DNA from: Cellvibrio fontiphilus_A
Lineage (GTDB): Bacteria; Pseudomonadota; Gammaproteobacteria; Pseudomonadales; Cellvibrionaceae
Assembly: GCF_042646205.1 (NCBI RefSeq)
Contig: NZ_JBHRTF010000003.1
Coordinates: forward strand, 496,001 to 560,000
Length of the DNA stretch: 64,000 nucleotides
Reading direction: 5' to 3'
Of this stretch, positions 46,912-55,093 are shown piece after piece (position 1 is the stretch's first letter; every line of letters begins with the position of its first letter). The position numbers and the translations under genes were made by a program. The notes beneath the pieces are model-generated. The model was not told the DNA's origin and made no database searches. It saw nothing but the letters and a program-made list of their open reading frames with translations.

Positions 46912-47024
46912 CCTTGTTAGAAGTGCTGATTAGTCATCTGTCTCAGACTTCATCAACCGACATGTAGCAGCAAGGCTCGTAATTGACAGCCACTGTCTAC
47001 TGACATTAATCCAGGAGATTCATC

Positions 47025-49130
47025 ATGGCTTTAGTCATTAACACAAACGTCGCCTCTCTGAATGCTCAGCGTCAGTTGATGAGTTCAGGCAATGCGCTTG
47101 ACCGTGCGACAGAACGTTTGTCATCCGGTGCACGTATCAACTCAGCAAAAGACGACGCAGCAGGTCTGGCGATTTCAAACCGCATGACCTCACAAGTGCG
47201 TGGTCTCGACCAAGCAATCCGTAACGCAAACGATGGTGTGTCCTTAATTCAAACCGCGGAAGGTGCGCTGTCAGAATCAACAAACATTCTGCAACGTATG
47301 CGTGAACTGTCCGTTCAGTCTGCGAACGGTATCTATAGCTCCGGTGACCGCGCCACCTTGAATGCCGAGGTGCAACAGCTCGTAAAAGAGTTGGATCGTA
47401 TCGCTGAAACCACTGCGTTTAACGGTCAAAAACTGTTGGACGGTAAGTTGGGCAAGGTGGACTTGCAAGTTGGTGCTGACGCCAACCAAACCATTAGCTT
47501 CAAAGTACAAGCTATGGATGCTAAAACTCTGGGTATGGGCTCTACCAGTGTGGATTTGTTGGGTGCTGAGTTCTCCCTGAGTCTGTTGACTGGTGCCAAT
47601 GACCTTAAAGATGGCGATGTGCTTATCAATGGCCAAACCATCGGTGATTTTGGCGCCTCAGCGGATACCCTGAACGATCTGATTGCCAATATTAATGAGA
47701 AAGTCAGTGGTGTAACTGCTTCAGCGATGACCCAACTGAATGGTTCTCGTGTAGGTAGCGGGATTATTGATAACGACGCAGGCGAAGGGTTGGATATTAC
47801 TGTTACCTCGTTAAATGGTGGCACCCAAACCTATCAATTGCGCGAAAATACCACTAACTTGGAAGAATTGACGGAAGCAATTAACCGCGTAACTGGCGGT
47901 GCTGTAAATGCGTCTGTTGGTGATGATGGCGTATTAACTCTTGCCAATAACACCGGTGCTACCATCACTGTAGCCGGTACAGGTGGTTTGGATGAGGCTG
48001 ACGTGTTGGGTATGGAAGCTGGTGTTGGTGATGCATTGTCGCAACGTGGCCAGTTGGTACTGACCTCTGACGATGACAAGCCAATTACTATCAGCCGTGG
48101 CAACACCGGTAGCCAATTGGATCTGAATAGACTGGGCTTCCGTGAAAGTCAGTCAGGCGGTGTAATTGAAGGTGCTGGTCTGACCACTGCTAATGCTGAT
48201 GCATCCTGGGGTGTTGGCGACCTGACTATTAATGGTGTGGTTATCTCCAACAAAGATACTGATAGCCTGATCGGAAAAATTAACGCTATCAACAAATCCA
48301 CTTCCGACACTGGCGTGACTGCTAATGCATTCTCCAGTGCCGTGATCGACATGAGTGGTGTGAGTATCGCAACTGCTTTTGCTGGTGGTCAAACCGAGTT
48401 CAAACTGAACGGTATTAACGTAGATTTGACTGGCGTAACGACACTCCAAGGTATGGTTGACGAACTCAATGATCTGAGCAATACCACCGGTGTTCGCGCG
48501 GCCATCTCGGGTACTCGTGTCATTCTGGAGTCAGATCAAGGGGCAATCCGCTTCTCTGATACCACTACTGCAGCAAACAGTGTGTTTGGTACTGATAACG
48601 CCGGTTTGGTGGGTGCAACTATCACCGAGTTTATGTCCGACTCTACTGAGGTCGCAGCAGCAGCCAGCTTGGCAGCCGCCGGCCGCGTAGTAGAAGCAGG
48701 CATTAAGTTGACCAGCTCCAGTGGTAACCCTATCAGCGTTGAGCTGGGCATCAATGCAACAGCCGCTGAGATCGGTATTCTGGAAGCTAACTCAACTGCT
48801 GGCGGTGCCTTCGGTTCAGCGATTGCCTCCATCAGCATCGATACCCAAGCGAACGCGCAGAAAGCTATCAAGGTGATCGACAATGCCTTGACTACCATCA
48901 ACGATGTGCGTTCAAACCTCGGTGCGATCAATAACCGTCTGGACTTTACAGTATCCAACCTGGCGAACATCTCAGAGAAAACGTCTTCTGCTCGCTCTCG
49001 GATTACTGACGCCGACTTCGCCGCGGAAACTGCAGCACTAAGTCGTTCACAAGTACTGCAACAGGCTGCCTCTGCGATGTTGGCTCAGTCAAACGCTCGT
49101 CCACAACAGGTTCTGTCTCTCTTGAGATAA
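47025..49130 (+). CDS. fliC: flagellin (first copy)
   Basis: A 701-residue flagellin. The D0/D1 N-terminus (MALVINTNVASLNAQRQLM, LSSGARINSAKDDAAGLAI, GVSLIQTAEGAL) and C-terminus (RSRITDADFAAETAAL, MLAQSNARPQQVLSLLR) are standard. The central D2/D3 part is large and has two flagellin-IN-like segments (around GDVLINGQTIGDF and GDLTINGVVISNK). The ribosome site is AGGAGA 9 nt before the ATG. It is strongly similar to the second flagellin along its whole length. The central Ser/Thr-rich surface domains are likely glycan sites given the downstream neu/Maf genes. Confidence 0.97.
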   Translation: MALVINTNVASLNAQRQLMSSGNALDRATERLSSGARINSAKDDAAGLAISNRMTSQVRGLDQAIRNANDGVSLIQTAEGALSESTNILQRMRELSVQSANGIYSSGDRATLNAEVQQLVKELDRIAETTAFNGQKLLDGKLGKVDLQVGADANQTISFKVQAMDAKTLGMGSTSVDLLGAEFSLSLLTGANDLKDGDVLINGQTIGDFGASADTLNDLIANINEKVSGVTASAMTQLNGSRVGSGIIDNDAGEGLDITVTSLNGGTQTYQLRENTTNLEELTEAINRVTGGAVNASVGDDGVLTLANNTGATITVAGTGGLDEADVLGMEAGVGDALSQRGQLVLTSDDDKPITISRGNTGSQLDLNRLGFRESQSGGVIEGAGLTTANADASWGVGDLTINGVVISNKDTDSLIGKINAINKSTSDTGVTANAFSSAVIDMSGVSIATAFAGGQTEFKLNGINVDLTGVTTLQGMVDELNDLSNTTGVRAAISGTRVILESDQGAIRFSDTTTAANSVFGTDNAGLVGATITEFMSDSTEVAAAASLAAAGRVVEAGIKLTSSSGNPISVELGINATAAEIGILEANSTAGGAFGSAIASISIDTQANAQKAIKVIDNALTTINDVRSNLGAINNRLDFTVSNLANISEKTSSARSRITDADFAAETAALSRSQVLQQAASAMLAQSNARPQQVLSLLR

Positions 49131-49140
49131 GTTAACCCAA

Positions 49141-49168
49141 CCCTCGCATAGCCCCGGTTATGCGAGGG
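49141..49168 (+). terminator. stem-loop after the first flagellin gene, no U-tract
   Basis: A 10-bp perfect stem (CCCTCGCATA and complement) with an 8-nt loop, 11 nt after the fliC stop. ATTTCATTT follows rather than a T-run, so it probably acts as an attenuator or mRNA 3'-end stabiliser that lets some transcription pass into flaG. Confidence 0.6.
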
Positions 49169-49189
49169 ATTTCATTTGAGGGCCAGGTT

Positions 49190-49579
49190 ATGAGTGACAT
49201 GACTAAAATAGCTGCTGCACCGGTTCAGGTTTCACCTGTACCGGTGTTGTCGCAGGCGAGCGGTACTAAAGGTCAAAAAACCGGCAACGATTTGCCGCCG
49301 GTTGCCGTAGGTACTGCCGCTCCAGCGGCGGCAAACGTCAATCCACAGGCAATGCAAGAGCAGGTTCAGGCCGCCGTTGCGCAAATGAATGAATATATTC
49401 AGAGTACACAGCGAGATTTAAATTTTAGCTACGATCCTGAATCTGGTGAGACGGTTGTCAAAGTGTTGGATCGTGAAACGCAAGAAGTTATTCGTCAAAT
49501 TCCTGATGAAATATTTTTGCGTTTGGCGCAGCAACTGACTCCCGATGAGCCGGTTAGTTTGTTTAGTGCGCAGGCGTAA
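49190..49579 (+). CDS. flaG: FlaG family protein
   Basis: A 129-residue protein: a disordered Ala/Pro/Val-rich first half, then the FlaG core AAVAQMNEYIQSTQRDLNFSYDPESGETVVKVLDRETQEVIRQIPDEIFLRLAQQL. FlaG influences filament length in pseudomonads and vibrios; its exact mechanism is not settled. ATG 49190 (MSDMTKIAAAP) is preferred over the in-frame ATG at 49160, which lies inside the stem-loop; GAGGG and AGG precede the chosen start. Confidence 0.93.
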   Translation: MSDMTKIAAAPVQVSPVPVLSQASGTKGQKTGNDLPPVAVGTAAPAAANVNPQAMQEQVQAAVAQMNEYIQSTQRDLNFSYDPESGETVVKVLDRETQEVIRQIPDEIFLRLAQQLTPDEPVSLFSAQA

Positions 49580-49642
49580 AACTCTGTAAAAACAAGGTGT
49601 TAAACCATTTTTTTTGGCTGCTGTGAACGGGCCGGATGAACT

Positions 49643-49682
49643 AAAAAACGCGAGCTTGCAGATGCCGGCTCGCGTTTTTTTT
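49643..49682 (+). terminator. intrinsic terminator after flaG
   Basis: Stem AAAAAACGCGAGC / GCTCGCGTTTTTT with a 12-nt loop, ending in T8. Confidence 0.9.
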
Positions 49683-49821
49683 GCTTAATAGTTTTTATCA
49701 TGTTGTTTCAATTCTGCATTAAAAATTCTTACGCGGAGTAACAAAACACATCGCGCTTTATATTTGGTTACAGCCTTTTTGATCTAATTATTTCACTCGC
49801 AATTTCTCCTGAAAAAATCCT

Positions 49822-49837
49822 TGGCACAGTCTGTGCA
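49822..49837 (+). promoter_or_regulatory. sigma-54-like promoter of second flagellin gene
   Basis: TGGCACAGTCTGTGCA: perfect GG-N10-GC spacing and TGGCAC; GTGCA differs from TTGCA by one base. I see no sigma-28 site in this gap. Confidence 0.75.
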
Positions 49838-50011
49838 AAAGTCCACTTAGGCGACCCGTATAGAAATCCTGTTGGTATTTATTTCTTACAAGTCTTGCCA
49901 CGAAGTTCTCACAAACGGCGCAATTTCGGTTGCCGATGTTTCTGGGCTTCATCAGTCGGCTTGTCACAGCACACGCAACTGTGAACAGGAACAATCATTA
50001 GGAGATTTATT

Positions 50012-52126
50012 ATGCCTTTAGTCATTAACACCAATGTCGCTTCCTTGAATTCACAGCGTCAATTGATGAACTCAGGAAATGCGCTGGATCGGGCAACCGA
50101 GCGTTTGTCTTCCGGTCAACGTATCAACTCTGCCAAAGACGATGCCGCGGGCCTGGCAATTTCTAACCGTATGACTTCGCAAATTCGCGGGCTGGATCAG
50201 GCGATACGTAATGCGAATGACGGTGTGTCATTAATCCAAACAGCGGAAGGTGCGCTGCAGGAGACCACCAACATTTTGCAACGTATGCGCGAACTGGCGA
50301 TTCAGTCTGCCAACGGTATTTACTCCGATGCTGACCGCCAAACATTGGATGCGGAAGTACAGCAACTTATTTTAGAAATGGATCGCATCGCAAAATCCAC
50401 TTCATTCAACGGCCAGAAACTGCTGGATGGATCACTTGGTAAAGTTCAATTACAAGTTGGTTCTGATGCGAACCAGACGATTGAACTAAAAGTTCAAGCG
50501 ATGGATGCCAAAACCCTGGGTATGGGCTCTGTCAGTGTGGATGTGCTTGGTGCTGAATTTAGCTTATCGCTATTCTCGTCTACTGCAGGTACTGATATTC
50601 GCGATGGCGATATCTTGATTAATGGGCAGTCCATTGGAGAGTTTGATGCTGCCGCCAGTGCGGAAACAAACACCTTGGCGGAGTTCCTGGTCGCTATTAA
50701 CGAGCGGCTCAGTGGCGTTACCGCATCTGCAATGACACAGCTCAATGCATCCCAACTAGGCAATGGTGTTATCGATAACGATGCGGGCCAAGGCCTGGAT
50801 ATCACGGTGACAGCGCTCAATGGTGCGGTTCAGAGTTATCAAATACGCGAAAACACAACCAGTATGGATGAATTGATCGAAACGATTCACCGTATCACTG
50901 GTGGTGAAATACGTGCAGAGGTAGATGACAGTGGAAAATTGTCGTTGACCAACAATACCGGTTCCACAATCGCCGTTTCAGCAGCAGGTGGTCTGGATTT
51001 GCAATCTGCAGTGGGTATGGCCGCCTCTGTTGGTGATGGTTTGGATCAACGTGGACAAATTGTGCTCACATCGGAAGATGATAAACCTATCAAAATTTCC
51101 CGTGGTAATACCGGCAGCCTGCAGGATTTGAATAGACTCGGCTTCCGTGAAAATCAGGGAGGCGGTGTCATTGAGGGTGCAAGCATAACAACGGCAGCCG
51201 CAGAGGCCTCATGGGGCGTGGGTGACTTAACCATCAATGGTGTAGTTATCAGTAATAAAAATACCGATAGTCTTATTGGTAAGGTCAATGCGATCAACGC
51301 CGTGAGCAACGATACCGGAGTCACCGCTAACGCCTTCTCGACAGTCACTATCGACACCAGTGGAATGAGTATCGCGACTGCATTCGCAGGCACTGCCGAT
51401 AATATCTTGCTCAACGGTGTCAATATCAATTTGTCGACAGTAACTACTGCCCAAGAGTTGGTGGACACCTTTAATGCCAACAGCAATACAACGGGTGTAA
51501 CTGCGTCCTTGTTGGGTAACAAGATCGTGCTTGAGTCTGACCAAGGGGCGATTCGCTTTAACGATGCAACGGCAGACAGTGCATTTGGTGCCGCTAACGC
51601 AGGTTTTTCAGGCGCTGAATTTACCAAGTTCATGGCTGATGGCACTGAAGTGATTACCGCTGGTTCCATTGCTGATGGCCTGCGTGTTGAAGCTGGCATT
51701 AAATTAACCAGTGCTAACGGAAATCCGATCAGTGTTGAGTTAGGTATTAACGCAACTGCGGCTGAAATCGGCTTGCTGGAAGCTAACTCAACGGCTGGTG
51801 GCGCGTTTGGAACTGCAATCGCTTCTATCAGTATCGACACAGCAGCCAAAGCTCAAAAAGCAATTGGCGTGATTGATAAAGCGCTCACCACAATCAATGA
51901 CACTCGTTCGCAACTTGGTGCGATCAACAACCGGCTGGACTTTACTATGTCTAACCTGGCGAACGTTTCTGAGAAAACCTCAGCGTCGCGTTCACGGATT
52001 GTGGATGCTGACTTTGCGGCGGAAACTGCAGCACTGAGTAGGGCGCAAGTGTTACAGCAGGCTGCACAGGCAATGTTGGCGCAATCCAATGCGCGGCCAG
52101 AGCAGGTGTTGCAGTTACTCAGATAG
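50012..52126 (+). CDS. fliC: flagellin (second copy)
   Basis: A 704-residue flagellin, a close paralogue of the protein at 47025 with the same termini (MPLVINTNVASLNSQRQLM; MLAQSNARPEQVLQLLR) and the same central architecture. Differences concentrate in the central domain, for example FSSTAGTDIRDGD against LTGANDLKDGD. AGGAGA precedes the ATG. Its promoter looks sigma-54 type rather than sigma-28, so it may be made earlier, like FlaA in Vibrio and Shewanella, and sit nearer the hook. A strong terminator follows. Confidence 0.97.
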   Translation: MPLVINTNVASLNSQRQLMNSGNALDRATERLSSGQRINSAKDDAAGLAISNRMTSQIRGLDQAIRNANDGVSLIQTAEGALQETTNILQRMRELAIQSANGIYSDADRQTLDAEVQQLILEMDRIAKSTSFNGQKLLDGSLGKVQLQVGSDANQTIELKVQAMDAKTLGMGSVSVDVLGAEFSLSLFSSTAGTDIRDGDILINGQSIGEFDAAASAETNTLAEFLVAINERLSGVTASAMTQLNASQLGNGVIDNDAGQGLDITVTALNGAVQSYQIRENTTSMDELIETIHRITGGEIRAEVDDSGKLSLTNNTGSTIAVSAAGGLDLQSAVGMAASVGDGLDQRGQIVLTSEDDKPIKISRGNTGSLQDLNRLGFRENQGGGVIEGASITTAAAEASWGVGDLTINGVVISNKNTDSLIGKVNAINAVSNDTGVTANAFSTVTIDTSGMSIATAFAGTADNILLNGVNINLSTVTTAQELVDTFNANSNTTGVTASLLGNKIVLESDQGAIRFNDATADSAFGAANAGFSGAEFTKFMADGTEVITAGSIADGLRVEAGIKLTSANGNPISVELGINATAAEIGLLEANSTAGGAFGTAIASISIDTAAKAQKAIGVIDKALTTINDTRSQLGAINNRLDFTMSNLANVSEKTSASRSRIVDADFAAETAALSRAQVLQQAAQAMLAQSNARPEQVLQLLR

Positions 52127-52144
52127 CAATATAAATAAACCATG

Positions 52145-52180
52145 CATAAAAAAACCGCAGCATGCTGCGGTTTTTTTATG
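52145..52180 (+). terminator. intrinsic terminator after second flagellin
   Basis: A 36-nt perfect palindrome (18 nt per arm, with ACCGCAGCA next to the centre) ending in T7. Confidence 0.92.
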
Positions 52181-52266
52181 CCTGTAAAATCTGGCGAATT
52201 AGAAAAACCTTCCAGCTAATAATTATCAACTAGGCTTAACTCATTAATATTACTGGCTGTTTTGGC

Positions 52267-54915
52267 ATGTCATCTATTTTGGGTTCATCTTCATTCAGGG
52301 CGCTGTTGCGCATACTGTCACTCGCAGGGGGCTACTGGTTTTCAGGCTGGATCTCCCTGCAATTAGCTATACCTCCGGGTTTTGTTAGCGGGTTATTTCT
52401 GCCTATGGGGATAGCGTTGGGAGCCATCCTTATTTGGGGTTGGTCGATGCTCTTTGGGGTATTGATTGGATCTTGCTTGCTTAATATCTCCGTTGTTTTG
52501 TTAGCGGGGCAGTCATTTTCCTGGGCAGTGTTTAGTTTGGCCTTTGAAATTGCGCTTGGCAGTGCACTGGCGGGGGCATTCGGGGCATGGCTTATTCGTC
52601 GTTATGTTGGCTTTCCCAACGATTTAACTGATGAGCGCAAGATTTTTCTTTTTTTTATTTTGGGTGGCCCAATTGCAACCAGCATCAGTGCCAGTGTCGG
52701 TTCATTGGCGCTATTTTTTAACGGCATCATTCAAGGTAAGCAATTGTTTTACAGCTGGTGGACCTGGTGGATTGGCGATGCTATCGGTGTGCTAATCGCA
52801 ACTCCGCTGATGTGTATTTTTTTTGCTGCCCCGCGAAACGTTTGGCGTAACCGCCGTGCTGCTGTGGGTGTACCACTGGTATTTAGCTCTATCGTAGTGG
52901 TAGTGGTGTTTGTGATGGCTAGTATGAGTGAGCAGAAAAAAATGGAGGCACAATTCAGGCAGGAAGCCCAGGTTGTTGTTTCTTCGGTTAAGTTGGGGCT
53001 GTCATCGGTAGAATATATATTGGCCGCTCTGGGCGGGCTCTTTATTTCGTCCGATAACGTTACGCGCAAAGAATTTAGTGCGTATATCGACCATGTTATT
53101 GTTAAAAAGCATGGTGTGTCCGGCTTTTCCTGGAATCGTTATGTCCGCCGTGATGAGCGTGAAAATTTTGAACAAAAAATGCGCAGTGAGGGCTTTGAGG
53201 GATTCTATATAAAAGAAAAAAATGCATCGGGTACTTTTGTAAAAGCGAGTGAGCGTGATGACTATGTTGTCATCGGTTATATTGAACCTTGGCAAGAAAA
53301 TAATGCTATACATGGTCTTGATGTCGCGGTAGATCCAGTTCGTGCTGCTGCCTTAAATCGCGCTCTGGAATCCAATGCATTTGCTGTCACCAGCCCCCTG
53401 CAATTAATGCAAGACAAGCAATATTCTCCCGGTGTTATTGCCTTTTTTCCGGTGTTTGATCTGGCCCGATTAAACACACTGTCAGCTAATAAAAAAAACT
53501 GGTTGTTGGGTTATGCCACAGCCATTGTACGCACTAATGATTTGATCGCCGATACGCTTACCCCATTTAAAACCGATGATTACAATCTAATTATCACCGA
53601 TATCACCCAAAAGGCTAATCCGCTGCGTTTTTATACCAAAGGGCAGGTAGCAATACCGGCGTATGCACAGGATCTGATTTTAGAGGAGCGTGTTGTCTTG
53701 GGGGGCCGAGAGCTATTGATCAGTGTCAGTCCAACCGAAAAGTTTTTGTCTGAACACGTCAGTTTGCAAGCCTGGTTTGTCTTGGCGGGTGGCTTGTTAT
53801 TTTGTAGTTTGTTAGGCGGTTTTTTACTATCGATTAGTGGGCGTACACAACATGTCACCAACTTGGTTGAACAGCGTACACGTGAGCTAGCATCAATATT
53901 TGAAAATGCTGCCGAAGCCATTTTAGTCGTCGATGAAAACGGGGGGATTCAAAAAGCTAACCCCGCAGCGGCGACATTATTTGCTTATCCGCTCGCTGAT
54001 TTTAGGCACCTACAGATTGTTGCCTTAATACCTGCTTTGCAGGGAAGGTTGAATGAGTTGCATCTTGCCGTTTTACCTAGCGAATTGCGTGAAACCATTG
54101 GTCAGCGTAGCGATGGCGCCAACGTTAGTGTAGAACTCAGTATTAGTCCGGTAGATATCAGTGAGCAAAAGTTCTTCACTTTTATCATTCATGATGTCAC
54201 GGCGCGCCGCAAAGTTGATCTGTTAAAAACTGAGTTTATATCAACGGTTAGTCATGAATTGCGCACCCCCTTAACTTCCATCAAAGGTGCTTTGAGCATA
54301 GTGCTCAGCGGTAATACCGGTGTGCTCGATGAAAAAGCCAACCATTTATTGGCGATTGCCAAAAATAATGCGGATCGTTTAGCGCGGCTGGTAAACGATA
54401 TTCTGGACATAGATAAATTGGAGTTTGGCAATGTGCAGTTGAATATGCAGCCAGCACCTATTTATCCACTATTAAAACAAGCAGTGGAACAAAATCACGC
54501 CTACGCTGAACGTTATTGCATCCACTTGCAGCTGGATTTACCGCGTGAGGCGTTAATGTCGCTTAGAGTCAACATTGACGCAGATCGATTTCTCCAGGTT
54601 ATGTCCAATTTGATTTCTAATGCCATCAAATTCTCACACCGCCAATCAGTAGTGCGTGTAAATTTACAGCGCGAAGAAGACAATATTCTGATATCGGTGA
54701 TAGACACAGGGCAGGGAATTCCTGATGAGTTTCGCCAGCGCATATTTACCAAATTTGCCCAAGCAGACTCTTCCGATACCCGTCGGCGGGATGGTACTGG
54801 GCTAGGGTTGAGTATAACCAAAGTGATTGTTGATGCCATGGGCGGGAGTATTGACTATGTCTCTACCGTCAATAAGGGCACAACCTTTACTATCCGACTG
54901 CCAATCGTGAGTTGA
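52267..54915 (+). CDS. MASE1-CHASE-PAS sensor histidine kinase (orphan)
   Basis: An 882-residue membrane kinase. An N-terminal MASE1-type module with several spans (about 12-215; LFLPMGIALGAILIWG, WWIGDAIGVLIATPL) is followed by a CHASE periplasmic sensor domain (about 235-470; GVSGFSWNRYVRRDE, ASERDDYVVIGYIEPW). A further span (about 500-525) leads to a PAS domain (about 540-650). The HisKA domain has phospho-acceptor His663 in VSHELRTPL and the ATPase domain has NLISNAIKFS, DTGQGIP and RRDGTGLGLS. No receiver is fused and no response regulator is near. It sits between fliC and fliD, where no kinase is usually found. The ligand is unknown; CHASE domains bind small molecules. Confidence 0.93.
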   Translation: MSSILGSSSFRALLRILSLAGGYWFSGWISLQLAIPPGFVSGLFLPMGIALGAILIWGWSMLFGVLIGSCLLNISVVLLAGQSFSWAVFSLAFEIALGSALAGAFGAWLIRRYVGFPNDLTDERKIFLFFILGGPIATSISASVGSLALFFNGIIQGKQLFYSWWTWWIGDAIGVLIATPLMCIFFAAPRNVWRNRRAAVGVPLVFSSIVVVVVFVMASMSEQKKMEAQFRQEAQVVVSSVKLGLSSVEYILAALGGLFISSDNVTRKEFSAYIDHVIVKKHGVSGFSWNRYVRRDERENFEQKMRSEGFEGFYIKEKNASGTFVKASERDDYVVIGYIEPWQENNAIHGLDVAVDPVRAAALNRALESNAFAVTSPLQLMQDKQYSPGVIAFFPVFDLARLNTLSANKKNWLLGYATAIVRTNDLIADTLTPFKTDDYNLIITDITQKANPLRFYTKGQVAIPAYAQDLILEERVVLGGRELLISVSPTEKFLSEHVSLQAWFVLAGGLLFCSLLGGFLLSISGRTQHVTNLVEQRTRELASIFENAAEAILVVDENGGIQKANPAAATLFAYPLADFRHLQIVALIPALQGRLNELHLAVLPSELRETIGQRSDGANVSVELSISPVDISEQKFFTFIIHDVTARRKVDLLKTEFISTVSHELRTPLTSIKGALSIVLSGNTGVLDEKANHLLAIAKNNADRLARLVNDILDIDKLEFGNVQLNMQPAPIYPLLKQAVEQNHAYAERYCIHLQLDLPREALMSLRVNIDADRFLQVMSNLISNAIKFSHRQSVVRVNLQREEDNILISVIDTGQGIPDEFRQRIFTKFAQADSSDTRRRDGTGLGLSITKVIVDAMGGSIDYVSTVNKGTTFTIRLPIVS

Positions 54916-54973
54916 ATCATTACTATTCAACCCTTTGCTGTTATCCATAGTTGGCATTTTTTATGCTTTGATC

Positions 54974-55005
54974 ATTTGATGGGAATATTTGATGGGAATA
55001 TTCCC
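54974..55005. repeat. tandem 13-bp repeat and palindrome before fliD
   Basis: ATTTGATGGGAAT occurs twice in tandem (54974-54986, 54987-54999). The second copy runs into GGGAATATTCCC, a 12-bp palindrome (54994-55005). It ends 22 nt upstream of the sigma-28 -35 element, where an activator or repressor could bind. Confidence 0.6.
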
Positions 55006-55027
55006 CAAAAAAAGCGGCAAAAACGGC

Positions 55028-55054
55028 TAAAGTTTACCCACGGGTTGCCGCTAT
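55028..55054 (+). promoter_or_regulatory. sigma-28 promoter of fliD
   Basis: TAAAGTTT (full -35 consensus), 11 nt, GCCGCTAT (two mismatches to the -10). It lies 39 nt before the fliD start. Confidence 0.85.
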
Positions 55055-55093
55055 ATTTACGAAGCGGTAGGCCTTTGGGTTGGGGGTAATTTC

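Larger units (their letters stand above)
49580..50011. other. intergenic region between flaG and second flagellin
   Basis: These 432 nt hold no gene I can support. They contain the flaG terminator (49643-49682), a sigma-54 promoter (49822-49837) and a 174-nt leader whose end (CTTCATCA..CGGC..GTCACAGCA, then AGGAGATTTATT) resembles the leader of the first flagellin. Confidence 0.8.

Noticed and set aside
51154..51849. 231-codon open frame antisense to the second flagellin
   Set aside because: A codon-bias shadow: Val/Leu/Ser/Pro-rich low-complexity translation with no start context; a similar shadow lies antisense to the first flagellin.
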